The notes beneath the pieces were generated by a model. It did not search any database. It worked only from the letters and a program-made list of their open reading frames with translations, and had not been told where the DNA came from. Shown here piece by piece: positions 18,658 through 26,335 of a DNA stretch of 64,000 nt (positions within the stretch are counted from its first letter, which is position 1; every line of letters begins with the position of its first letter). The position numbers and the translations under genes are program-made. The stretch covers positions 186,001 through 250,000 of the forward strand of contig NZ_JAHVKE010000004.1 in assembly GCF_019800885.1 (NCBI RefSeq), read 5' to 3'. The DNA comes from Maritalea mobilis (GTDB lineage: Bacteria; Pseudomonadota; Alphaproteobacteria; Rhodobacterales; Rhodobacteraceae).

Positions 18658-19248
18658 ATGTCCACACCGAAGCTCGCCGTCATCTATTACTCGACCTACG
18701 GCACCAACCACCAAATGGCCGAAATCGCCGCCGAGGCCGCGCGCGAGGCCGGGGCCGAGGTGCGCCTGCTGCGCGTCCCCGAAACCGCACCGGCCGAGGT
18801 CGTGGCAGGTCAGGACGCCTGGGCGGCGCAGGCCGAGAAAACCGCCGACATTCCCGAGGTCACCCATGCCGACATGGAATGGGCCGACGGCTACCTCTTT
18901 TCCGCGCCCACCCGGTATGGCGTCGTGGCCAGCCAGCTGCGCGCCTTCATCGACACGCTTGGGCCCCTCTGGATGGAAGGCAAGCTCGCCAACAAGACGG
19001 TCAGCGCCATGACCTCGGCGCAGAACGTGCATGGCGGGCAGGAAACCACCCTGCAATCGCTCTACACCACCGTGATGCACTGGGGCGCGATCCTCACCGT
19101 TCCGGGCTACACCGACCCGGTCCTGTTCGAGGCCGGCGGCAACCCCTACGGTGTCTCGACCCAGGCCGGCGACGTGAACGACAAGATCAAGGCTGCCATC
19201 CGTCACCAGGCCAAGCGCCAGGTGGAGTTGACCGCCAAACTGGTCTGA
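18658..19248 (+). CDS. wrbA: NAD(P)H:quinone oxidoreductase, WrbA type
   Basis: WrbA is a tetrameric FMN flavoprotein that reduces quinones by two electrons. The 196 residues start with the flavodoxin P-loop [13 protein letters not shown] and contain [17 protein letters not shown] and [18 protein letters not shown], diagnostic of WrbA. The start is ATG 18658, preceded by AGGAGGT at good spacing, which excludes the longer in-frame start at 18586. It stands alone and is followed by an inverted copy of the GCATATTT element. Confidence 0.95.
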   Translation: MSTPKLAVIYYSTYGTNHQMAEIAAEAAREAGAEVRLLRVPETAPAEVVAGQDAWAAQAEKTADIPEVTHADMEWADGYLFSAPTRYGVVASQLRAFIDTLGPLWMEGKLANKTVSAMTSAQNVHGGQETTLQSLYTTVMHWGAILTVPGYTDPVLFEAGGNPYGVSTQAGDVNDKIKAAIRHQAKRQVELTAKLV

Positions 19249-19288
19249 CAAGGGCGCGGGCGGACAAGGCAAAGCCCCGACCCGCCCC

Positions 19289-19309
19289 ATCTTTATCCCT
19301 CAAATATGC
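19289..19309 (-). repeat. Recurrent intergenic element, copy 2 (inverted)
   Basis: On the minus strand it reads GCATATTT-GAG-GGATAAAGAT. The matching GC hairpin (GGGCAGGGC with GCCCTGCCC, loop TCGAT) lies at about 19335-19357. It is oriented as the 3' flank of the minus-strand zincin gene (19407-19823). Confidence 0.6.
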
Positions 19310-19406
19310 ATCGCGCGCGATAGCGCGCCAGCGCCGGGCAGGGCTCGATGCCCTGCCCGACGCTTCCCCGGTCGACGCGCGGCACGCGCGGCGAAACCCC
19401 TCTCGT

Positions 19407-19823
19407 CTATTCCCACCAGGGGTCAACACGGGCGATATCGTCATCGGACCAGCCGAAATGATGCGCCAACTCGTGCACCAGCACATGGCCGACCAACTCG
19501 CCGAGGGTCACGTTCCCCCGATCCGCCCATTCATCCAGGATCGGACGCCGGAACAGCCAGATCGTGTCCGGCCCCATCGGCTGATCCATCACCGATTTTT
19601 CCGTGAGCGGGATGCCGTCATAGAGGCCCGTCAACTCGAACGGGCTCTCCATCTCCATCTCGCGCAGCATGTCCTCGGGCGCGAACTCCTCGACCCGGAG
19701 CACGACCGCGCGCGCCGCCCCCGCATAGACCTCGGGCAGCGCATCGATCGTGGCCAGCGCCAGCGCCTCGATCTCGCCCAGCCCGGGCGCCTGCCAATCG
19801 GCGATATCCCATCCCTCGCTCAT
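19407..19823 (-). CDS. Zincin-like metallopeptidase family protein
   Basis: This 138-residue protein has the compact zincin fold of the PF06262-type family. The zinc motif is HELAHHFGWSDDDI, that is HExxH with the downstream H/D pattern, and the conserved Asp-rich LYDGIPL and TIWLFRRPIL strands precede it. It has no signal peptide, so it should be cytoplasmic. ATG 19823 gives the conserved N terminus. It is divergent from gltX. The physiological substrate is not known. Confidence 0.85.
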   Translation of the reverse strand: MSEGWDIADWQAPGLGEIEALALATIDALPEVYAGAARAVVLRVEEFAPEDMLREMEMESPFELTGLYDGIPLTEKSVMDQPMGPDTIWLFRRPILDEWADRGNVTLGELVGHVLVHELAHHFGWSDDDIARVDPWWE

Positions 19824-19890
19824 GCCCGACTTATGGACTTTGCTGCGCGCATGTGAAAGAGGACGCAGCGTTCCAACACGAGGCCCCGAG

Positions 19891-21213
19891 ATGACCGTCA
19901 CCCGCTTTGCGCCGTCGCCCACCGGCTACATCCATGTCGGCAACCTGCGCACCGCGCTGTTCAACTTCCTGATCGCGAAAAAGGCGGGCGGGACCTTCAT
20001 CCTGCGCCTCGACGATACCGACCCGGACCGCTCCAAGCCCGAATATGCCGACGCGATCCAGGAAGACCTCGAATGGCTCGGCCTGACCTGGGACCGGCTG
20101 GAGCGTCAGTCCGACCGCCTCGACCGCTACGCCGCCGCCGCGGACGAGTTGCGCGAAAAGGGCCGGTTCTACGAGGCGTGGGAGACGCCGACGGAACTGG
20201 ACCTCAAGCGCAAGAAGCAACTGAACATGGGTCAGCCGCCGGTCTATGACCGCGCCGCCTTGAGGCTCAGCGACGAGGAAAAGGCCAAGCTGCGCGCCGA
20301 GCGTGGCGCCGGCGTCTGGCGTTTCAAGCTCGATCACGAGCGGATCGAGTGGGACGACGGCATCCTCGGCCCGCTCTCCATCGACGCGGCCAGCGTGTCG
20401 GACCCGGTGCTGATCCGCGCCGACGGGCAGGTGCTTTATACCATCGCCTCGGTCGTCGATGACACCGACATGGGCATCACCCATGTCGTGCGCGGCTCGG
20501 ACCACGTGACCAACACCGCGACGCAGATCCAGATCATGGCGGCGCTTGGCCATGACGCACCGAATTTCGCGCATCATTCGCTTCTGACCGGCCCGCAGGG
20601 CGAGGCGCTGTCGAAACGCCTCGGCACGCTGTCCCTGCGTGACCTGCGCGCGGCGGGGATGGAGCCCATGGCGCTCTTGTCGCACATGGCGCGCATCGGG
20701 TCCTCGCAGCCGGTGGAACTGGCCGGGTCCATCGACGAACTGGCCGAGGATTTCGACCTTGACCACTTCGGCTCGGCGCCCACCAAGTTTGATGTGGACG
20801 ATATCTGGCCCCTTTCGGCGCGCTACCTGCATGGGCTGGACTTCGACACGGTGAAGGAAGAGATCGCCGCGCTGGGCGTGCCCGCCCCCCTCGCCCCGAC
20901 CTTCTGGGACGTGGCCCGCGCCAATATCGAGACCCGCGCCGACCTGCCCGGCTGGTGGGCGCTCTTCCGCGACGGGGCGACGCCGCTGGTCGCCGCCGAG
21001 GACCGCGAGTTCGTGGCCCAGGCCTTCGACATGCTGCCCGAGCCGCCCTATGACGAGACCACCTGGTCCAACTGGACCACGGCGGTCAAGGAAGCGACCG
21101 GCCGCAAGGGCAAGGGCCTGTTCATGCCGCTGCGCAAGGCGGTGACGGGGCTGGAACGCGGCCCGGAAATGGCCGACGTGATGCGCCTTCTGCAGAAGAA
21201 GCCCAGTCTTTAA
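19891..21213 (+). CDS. gltX: Glutamyl-tRNA synthetase
   Basis: GltX charges tRNA-Glu (and in many bacteria tRNA-Gln) with glutamate. The 440 residues are at the short end for GluRS and match the second, GltX2-like form found in many alphaproteobacteria. The class I HIGH region reads FAPSPTGYIHVGNLR, and the KMSKS equivalent is ALSKRLG. The C-terminal anticodon-binding part contains GLFMPLRKAVTG. Start ATG 19891 gives the canonical N terminus; the longer frame overlaps the divergent zincin gene. Confidence 0.95.
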   Translation: MTVTRFAPSPTGYIHVGNLRTALFNFLIAKKAGGTFILRLDDTDPDRSKPEYADAIQEDLEWLGLTWDRLERQSDRLDRYAAAADELREKGRFYEAWETPTELDLKRKKQLNMGQPPVYDRAALRLSDEEKAKLRAERGAGVWRFKLDHERIEWDDGILGPLSIDAASVSDPVLIRADGQVLYTIASVVDDTDMGITHVVRGSDHVTNTATQIQIMAALGHDAPNFAHHSLLTGPQGEALSKRLGTLSLRDLRAAGMEPMALLSHMARIGSSQPVELAGSIDELAEDFDLDHFGSAPTKFDVDDIWPLSARYLHGLDFDTVKEEIAALGVPAPLAPTFWDVARANIETRADLPGWWALFRDGATPLVAAEDREFVAQAFDMLPEPPYDETTWSNWTTAVKEATGRKGKGLFMPLRKAVTGLERGPEMADVMRLLQKKPSL

Positions 21214-21315
21214 CGGGAGTCGACGGGCTGCGCGGGGGCGATTTCCGGCTGGACTTCGCCTTTGTGCAACAGGGTCCACATAATCCTCAAAGCCGCTCAC
21301 CCACCAACCGCACCA

Positions 21316-21374
21316 CCGTTTTCCTCGAGGAAAACGGCCCGGAAAACTCGAGTTTTCCGCCCGCCTGAAGGCGG
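21316..21374. terminator. Tandem palindromes between gltX and a convergent gene (copy B)
   Basis: A perfect 22-base palindrome (21316-21337, centre CTCGAG) is followed by a perfect 20-base palindrome (21340-21359) and a small CCGCC-TGAA-GGCGG hairpin. It lies between convergent genes, where a bidirectional terminator is needed. It is nearly identical to copy C at 23736-23794. Confidence 0.7.
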
Positions 21375-21443
21375 GGCAGACGCCAGACGCCGCGTGCGCG
21401 CAGAAAGCAGTCGGTGCGCGCAAACGAGTCCTTCACCACGCGA

Positions 21444-22103
21444 CTAGTGCGCGAAGACGAGCGAAATCGTCCCCACCAGGACAAGGCTGAGCGCCCATAC
21501 GATGTCCAGGTTGAACCAGCCTTTCGACAGGAAGCGCAAGCCGAGCCAACGGTAAACGCCGTATGCGATCGCCCCGCCCGACACCGTCATGGCCAGGGTA
21601 TGCGACACCGCGACCGCCACGGCGACACTGGCGTTGCCGGTCATGAGTTCAGAGGCCGCCGCGTGCCCCGCATCGGTTTCGATCGTTCGGCAGATGCCAA
21701 GGTAGATCGGCACCAGCATCAGCCCCGCGCCATGGGCCATCGCTGCGAGGAAAGACCACAGCGCAAGCCGCGACGGCGGCACCCGGGCGAGAAATCGCGG
21801 GTGCCGGCGATTGACCAGAAGGTAAAGGCCAAGCGCGATGACGAGGCAGGCCGCGCCGATCTGGATCTCCCTTTGCCACTCGGCCAGGAACAGAAGGGCC
21901 GTGAAGGGAAACAGGATCGCGGCCATCGCAAGGAGGTGCCCCCCCGCCAGCGCCAGCAGCGCCTTGAAGAGGCTCCCTTCGTTGCGATCCATCAACGCGG
22001 CGGAAACCGCCAGGGGCCAGCCCATGCCGGGATTGACCCCGTGATAAATGCCTGAGGCGACAACGGCCCACCACAGGGCCGTTGCCGTATCGACGCCCTC
22101 CAC
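21444..22103 (-). CDS. Polytopic membrane protein next to mtoX, function unknown
   Basis: This 219-residue inner-membrane protein has about six or seven hydrophobic segments. Motifs visible are YHGVNPGMGWPLAV near the N terminus, a His/Gly-rich AMAHGAGLMLVP in the middle and SHTLAMTVSGG later. The paired His motifs recall metal or small-solute transporters (NiCoT/UreH-like), but I cannot name the family. It starts 3 bases after the mtoX stop on the same strand, so it is almost surely cotranscribed with mtoX. A role in copper delivery or sulfur product handling is a guess. Confidence 0.75.
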   Translation of the reverse strand: MEGVDTATALWWAVVASGIYHGVNPGMGWPLAVSAALMDRNEGSLFKALLALAGGHLLAMAAILFPFTALLFLAEWQREIQIGAACLVIALGLYLLVNRRHPRFLARVPPSRLALWSFLAAMAHGAGLMLVPIYLGICRTIETDAGHAAASELMTGNASVAVAVAVSHTLAMTVSGGAIAYGVYRWLGLRFLSKGWFNLDIVWALSLVLVGTISLVFAH

Positions 22104-22106
22104 GCG

Positions 22107-23507
22107 TCAAACGGAGGGGTAACAGAAGCTGTCGGTCGAACAGTCACCCCCTTCGAGGCGGATCTGGTGGCTTCGGTAGCCTTTCGGGAACTCGATGTAG
22201 AAATCGGTGTCGAGTTCCAGCCCTCCGCCCTCGCCGACATTGGCCATCACCATCTGGCCGCCCTCGTCCCCGGGATAGAACTGGTCGTCCCAGGTCGAAT
22301 AGAGCGAGTTGGTCCAGTAGACGCGTTTACCGTCGCGGCTGATCTCGACCATCTGCGGCCCGTAGGCAAAGTCCTTGCCGTTGGGGTGTTTCGTCCCCCG
22401 CGCGATCCCGCCGATCTCGACCTTGCCGGCGAGCTTGGGGTTCATCGGGTCCGAGACATCATATTGGTGCATTTCGCCCAGGCCCCAGCAGGCGACGTAA
22501 AGGTACTTGTCGTCGAGGCTGAGGTCGATGTCGGTCACCAGCGGCGGCACCGCCTCGAACCCCTGCAAAAGCGGCGGAAGGTTCTCGGCTTTCTCGGGGC
22601 GCGGGTCGATAGTGATCGTTTTCTTCGCCTCGAAGCTGCCATCGTCCTTTTGCCACCACGTGAAGATCGCGCCTTGCAGGTTGGTGGCGTCGACGACGAC
22701 CCCGCAGAACCCGTAATCCTTGGCCGGATCGTGTGCGGGCCGGATTTCCAGCGCCATCTGGTGGTTGGCCCCGAGGTCGATGGTCTGCACGTTGCGGCGT
22801 TCACGCAGGTTCCAGAAATGGATCTTGTGGCCGTATTTGTTCGACAGCAGGTCTTCGGCGACGATGCCGTTCTCGAATTGCGGCGGCAGGCCCCATTCGG
22901 AACTCACCATGTAATCGCGCGGCAGGTTCCACCAGAAATCGTAATGCTTGTCCTGCTCGCCCCGGTCCATCTCGTAGCGGCCGAGGATCTCGAAGGTCTC
23001 GCAATCCATGATGAAGATACCCGGCGGTCCATCGGTGCCGTCCGCGCCGCCACCGCCGAGCGTGGACACGTAGATGCCCTCGGGCCCGCAATGGATGGTA
23101 TGCGGGCGGGAATAGCCGGTCCTGGCGAAGACCTCTTCGGGTTCGATGATCTTGTGGATCTTTGCCTCGCGCGGTTCCCTCACGTCGATGACGTAAATCC
23201 GCGAGGACCGGATGCCGGGAATGATGAGATAGCGGCGTTCAAGAAACGCGTGACCTGTCAGTGGTGAGAGCGCCGAGGAACAGGCGTTCCAGCCGAAGTG
23301 GTGAAACTCGTCGCCCTTGTTGGGCATGATGAGCTGGTGGACGATCTGCCCGTAGGTCTTGGACGACGGGTCGACATCCACGACGGCCAGGCCATCGGGC
23401 TGCGAGCCGTCGGGACTGAGCATCAGCGTGAAGGCGAGCGTTTCCGCCGGCGCCTCCATGGCAAGCTTCGGGGTCGCGTGGAACGTGGGGTCGGGTCTCA
23501 GGTTCAT
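22107..23507 (-). CDS. mtoX: Methanethiol oxidase (selenium-binding protein SBP56 family)
   Basis: MtoX oxidises methanethiol to formaldehyde, hydrogen sulfide and hydrogen peroxide, a step in DMSP/DMS sulfur metabolism of marine bacteria. The 466 residues match the family in full. Blocks include VVDVDPSSKTYGQIVHQLIMPN, the metal-binding HHFGWNACSSA, RPHTIHCGPEGIYVSTLGG, HYDFWWN and the CWGLGEMHQYDVSDP region. There is no export signal. GGAGG lies at proper distance before ATG 23507, and longer starts have no family support. The small membrane protein follows directly. No SCO1 or MauG gene adjoins it, unlike the first described mtoX operon. Confidence 0.92.
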   Translation of the reverse strand: MNLRPDPTFHATPKLAMEAPAETLAFTLMLSPDGSQPDGLAVVDVDPSSKTYGQIVHQLIMPNKGDEFHHFGWNACSSALSPLTGHAFLERRYLIIPGIRSSRIYVIDVREPREAKIHKIIEPEEVFARTGYSRPHTIHCGPEGIYVSTLGGGGADGTDGPPGIFIMDCETFEILGRYEMDRGEQDKHYDFWWNLPRDYMVSSEWGLPPQFENGIVAEDLLSNKYGHKIHFWNLRERRNVQTIDLGANHQMALEIRPAHDPAKDYGFCGVVVDATNLQGAIFTWWQKDDGSFEAKKTITIDPRPEKAENLPPLLQGFEAVPPLVTDIDLSLDDKYLYVACWGLGEMHQYDVSDPMNPKLAGKVEIGGIARGTKHPNGKDFAYGPQMVEISRDGKRVYWTNSLYSTWDDQFYPGDEGGQMVMANVGEGGGLELDTDFYIEFPKGYRSHQIRLEGGDCSTDSFCYPSV

Positions 23508-23735
23508 GGTCGGCTCCTCCCAGGCCAGTGTTTTCATGCACTGCTCGGGGTGCTCTGCGACACCTTGAGGCATAGCGTGGCACGAATCTGTGGGCCCGGT
23601 AAACGTTTCGATGCGGGGTGGCCCGAGCCACAGGTCGTCCCGTGGCCGCCTTGGGGGCATGGCAGGCATTTGCGGCATCACCACCGAACCGGAGGCGTCG
23701 CCCGTGAAATCCGGCGTGCCCGCCGGGGCGTCGCG

Positions 23736-23794
23736 CCGTTTTCCTCGAGGAAAACGGCCCGGAAAACGCGCGTTTTCCGTCCGCCTAAAGGCGG
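23736..23794. terminator. Tandem palindromes downstream of the GGCT-like gene (copy C)
   Basis: Same layout as copy B: 22-base palindrome at 23736-23757, 20-base palindrome at 23760-23779 and a CCGCC-TAAA-GGCGG hairpin. The centre of the second palindrome is CGCGCG instead of CTCGAG. Both halves changed together, so base pairing is kept. It overlaps the end of the minus-strand gene. Confidence 0.7.
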
Positions 23795-24363
23795 GTCAGC
23801 CGCCGCACGCCGAGGGTCCGCAGGGCGTCGTCCACGAAGAGGGTTTCGTCGATCGAAAGCGTCTGGTGGCGGGGGTAGATCGGCTCTCTCCGGTCGTCGA
23901 AGACGGGGGCCTCCCAGCCATGCGTCGTCTCGAAAAACCGCCGCGCGCCCGCTTCCCCGAACTCGCGCAGGTAGCCCTGCACCACCGTGTCGAGATAGCT
24001 GAGAAGGATCGGGTGTTCCTCGGACCCGTCGGTGTGATGCTCGGGCTTGGTGGCGTAGATCTGCACCGAGACCGGGGCGGGGTGATCATGATCGATGCGC
24101 TCGACCGCGTGGCGGTCATAGGCGTATTCGCGGGCATCCAGCGCCGCCCAGTCCGCGCTGGGGACGGCGGCGATCAGCCCCTCGATCTCGGCGCCGTCCT
24201 CGCGCATGGCGGTCAGAAACGCCACCTGCCGCAGCCGCGTGCGTTTCCACGTCCGCGCCCATCCCGTCACCCGCGCCTTCGCGGGGTTGGGGAAATCGTG
24301 GGTCGCACGGTTCACGAGGCTGCCATAGCCGAAGAAGAACGGGTCAGGGGTGCTGTCGGACAT
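23785..24363 (-). CDS. Gamma-glutamylcyclotransferase-fold protein
   Basis: The 192-residue cytoplasmic protein opens with FFFGYGSLVN, the substrate-loop signature of the GGCT/AIG2-like fold. The catalytic Glu may be in LDAREYAYDR. Such enzymes release 5-oxoproline from gamma-glutamyl compounds, or act as gamma-glutamylamine cyclotransferases. C-terminal text (IYPRHQTLSIDETLFVDDAL) is not a standard ChaC feature. The start ATG 24363 is in the region divergent to the glycine riboswitch. The exact substrate is unknown. Confidence 0.8.
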   Translation of the reverse strand: MSDSTPDPFFFGYGSLVNRATHDFPNPAKARVTGWARTWKRTRLRQVAFLTAMREDGAEIEGLIAAVPSADWAALDAREYAYDRHAVERIDHDHPAPVSVQIYATKPEHHTDGSEEHPILLSYLDTVVQGYLREFGEAGARRFFETTHGWEAPVFDDRREPIYPRHQTLSIDETLFVDDALRTLGVRRLTRL

Positions 24364-24443
24364 GGTCGTATCTGTGGCCCAATGCGTCGAGTCTGTGCAA
24401 GGCCCCTTGCGAGGGCGCGCATTCCCGCTATTGTGCCCCGCAT

Positions 24444-24620
24444 CCGCGAGAGGGAGACGCTGGCACCGCAGAACACCGGGGCCAGGGCCGAAGGAGCAAC
24501 CGCCCCGGTAAACTCTCAGGCAAAGGGACCTGTTGCGGACCAAGACTCTGGAGAGAGGCGCGCATCGCCGCGTCCGCCGAAGGGATAACGATCTCAGGCG
24601 AAGGGACAGAGGGGGCATCG
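24444..24620 (+). promoter_or_regulatory. Tandem glycine riboswitch upstream of gcvT
   Basis: Two aptamers are visible in tandem. The first spans about 24444-24537 and the second about 24538-24620. Each has the conserved CTCAGGCAAAGGGAC or CTCAGGCGAAGGGAC core and a preceding GGAGAG/GAGAGGC helix start. It lies directly in front of the glycine cleavage genes. The family is an ON switch that activates gcv expression when glycine is abundant. Confidence 0.93.
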
Positions 24621-24682
24621 GACGGGCGCAACGGCGCCTTGGGAAACGATGCCGGGTGCGTCCCGGGGAGATTGGGGGCGAC

Positions 24683-25807
24683 ATGGCCGATACGGGGACC
24701 GCGACCGGGGCCGATCTGACGGAACTGCCGCTCAAGGCGCTCCATGCCGAGCAGGGGGCGAAATTCGTGCCCTTCGCCGGGTGGGAGATGCCGGTGCAAT
24801 TCGCCGCCGGGGTCATGGCCGAGCACCTTTGGTGCCGCGAGAAGGCCGGGCTGTTCGACGTCAGCCATATGGGGCAGCTGCGCCTGCCCTTGGCCGCTGA
24901 TGCCGCGCTGGAAACCCTTGTGCCGGTGGATGTATTGGGCCTTGCGCAAGGCCGCCAGCGCTACGCGTTCTTCACCAACGAGACGGGCGGCGTTCTGGAT
25001 GACCTGATGATCGCGCGCCGCGCCGACGACCTGTTCCTTGTCGTCAATGCGGCCTGCCGTGACGCCGACATCGCCCATCTGCGCGCCCATATCGACGGGG
25101 TCGAGGAGATCACCGACCGCGCGCTTCTGGCGCTGCAAGGGCCGCTGGCCGAGGCCGCCCTGGCCGAGCTGCTGCCGGGTGTCACGGGTATGCGCTTCAT
25201 GGACGTGGCCGTGATCGAATGGCAGGGCGCGGCACTGTGGCTCTCGCGCTCGGGCTACACGGGCGAAGACGGGTTCGAAATCTCCGTGCCCGCCGACATG
25301 GCCGAGGCTTTCGCCCGCGCGCTTCTGGCCGATGACCGGGTGGCGCCCATCGGTCTTGGCGCCCGCGATTCGCTGCGGCTCGAGGCGGGCCTGCCGCTTT
25401 ACGGGCAGGAAATGACGCCCGGGATTTCGCCGGTCGAGGCCGGGCAGGGCTGGGCGATCCAGAAGGTCCGCCGCGCGGGCGGCGCCCGCGCCGGGGGCTT
25501 CCCCGGGGCCGAGGTGATCCTCGGCCAGCTTTGCAATGGCGCGCCGCGCCGCCGCACGGGCCTGCTGCCCGAGGGGCGTGCGCCGATGCGGGCCGGCACC
25601 CCCGTTTTCGACAGCGCCGAGGGCGGCGCGCAGGTGGGCATCGTCACCTCGGGCGGGTTCGGCCCCTCGTTGGGCCAGCCTGTTGCGCTGGCCCTGATCG
25701 ATGCCGCCGTGCCCGCTGACGCCCCGCTCTGGGGCGAGGTGCGGGGCAAGCGCCTGCCGGCCGCGCAGGCCAGGCTGCCTTTCGTGACACCCGGCTACAA
25801 ACGCTGA
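24683..25807 (+). CDS. gcvT: Glycine cleavage system T protein (aminomethyltransferase)
   Basis: GcvT transfers the methylene from the H-protein aminomethyl-lipoyl arm to tetrahydrofolate and releases ammonia. The 374 residues include FVPFAGWEMPVQF near the start, the catalytic-region DVSHMGQL, SRSGYTGEDGFEI and RDSLRLEAGLPLYGQE. Start ATG 24683 lies after the riboswitch, and GGAG stands about 12 bases upstream. It is the first gene of gcvTHP. Confidence 0.97.
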   Translation: MADTGTATGADLTELPLKALHAEQGAKFVPFAGWEMPVQFAAGVMAEHLWCREKAGLFDVSHMGQLRLPLAADAALETLVPVDVLGLAQGRQRYAFFTNETGGVLDDLMIARRADDLFLVVNAACRDADIAHLRAHIDGVEEITDRALLALQGPLAEAALAELLPGVTGMRFMDVAVIEWQGAALWLSRSGYTGEDGFEISVPADMAEAFARALLADDRVAPIGLGARDSLRLEAGLPLYGQEMTPGISPVEAGQGWAIQKVRRAGGARAGGFPGAEVILGQLCNGAPRRRTGLLPEGRAPMRAGTPVFDSAEGGAQVGIVTSGGFGPSLGQPVALALIDAAVPADAPLWGEVRGKRLPAAQARLPFVTPGYKR

Positions 25808-25849
25808 CAGATCCTTTTTGCCTCAACCCCCAAGCCAGATGAGGGACAG

Positions 25850-26212
25850 ATGAAGTTTACCGAAGATCATGAATGGCTCCGCCCCGATGGTGACGTGATC
25901 GTCGTCGGCATCACCGAACATGCCGCGACGCAATTGGGCGACGTGGTGTTCGTCGAACTGCCCGAGGTCGAGACGCAGGTCGCCAAGGGCGACGAGATCG
26001 TGGTGATCGAAAGCGTCAAGGCGGCCTCAGACATCGTGGCCCCGCTGGATGGCGAAATCGTCGAGGTGAACGAGACGCTGGCCGACAACCCCGGCCTCGT
26101 GAACGAGGACCCGACCGGAGAGGCGTGGTTCTTCAAGATCAAGATCGACGACATGGCCGCGCTGGACGACTTCATGACCGAGGACGAGTACAAGGATCAC
26201 ATCGGCGAGTGA
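25850..26212 (+). CDS. gcvH: Glycine cleavage system H protein
   Basis: GcvH carries the lipoyl group that shuttles the aminomethyl intermediate. The 120 residues match the family. The lipoylation site is K57 in [11 protein letters not shown]. The C terminus has [15 protein letters not shown]. It lies 42 bases after gcvT. Confidence 0.98.
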   Translation: MKFTEDHEWLRPDGDVIVVGITEHAATQLGDVVFVELPEVETQVAKGDEIVVIESVKAASDIVAPLDGEIVEVNETLADNPGLVNEDPTGEAWFFKIKIDDMAALDDFMTEDEYKDHIGE

Positions 26213-26255
26213 TCCGCAGCCGTCGGGCCACCGGGGGCCAGCCCCCGGACCCCCG

Positions 26256-26276
26256 GCATATTTAAAGGATAAAGAT
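26256..26276 (+). repeat. Recurrent intergenic element, copy 3
   Basis: GCATATTT-AAA-GGATAAAGAT, preceded by a GC-rich dyad (CCGGGGG with CCCCCGG near 26231-26248). It lies between gcvH and gcvP inside the gcv transcript, which suggests mRNA processing rather than complete termination at this copy. Confidence 0.6.
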
Positions 26277-26335
26277 GGGGGCGGTCGCGCCCGCATCGTC
26301 ACCGCACCCCCGCCAGACCCGAGGATGACAGGCCC

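Noticed and set aside
24533-24682. N-terminal extension of gcvT by 50 residues
   Set aside because: It would translate the second glycine aptamer; the Arg-rich text has no homology to GcvT.
23785-24816. A 343-codon version of the GGCT-like protein
   Set aside because: The extension runs antisense through the glycine riboswitch and gcvT start; the conserved protein begins at 24363.
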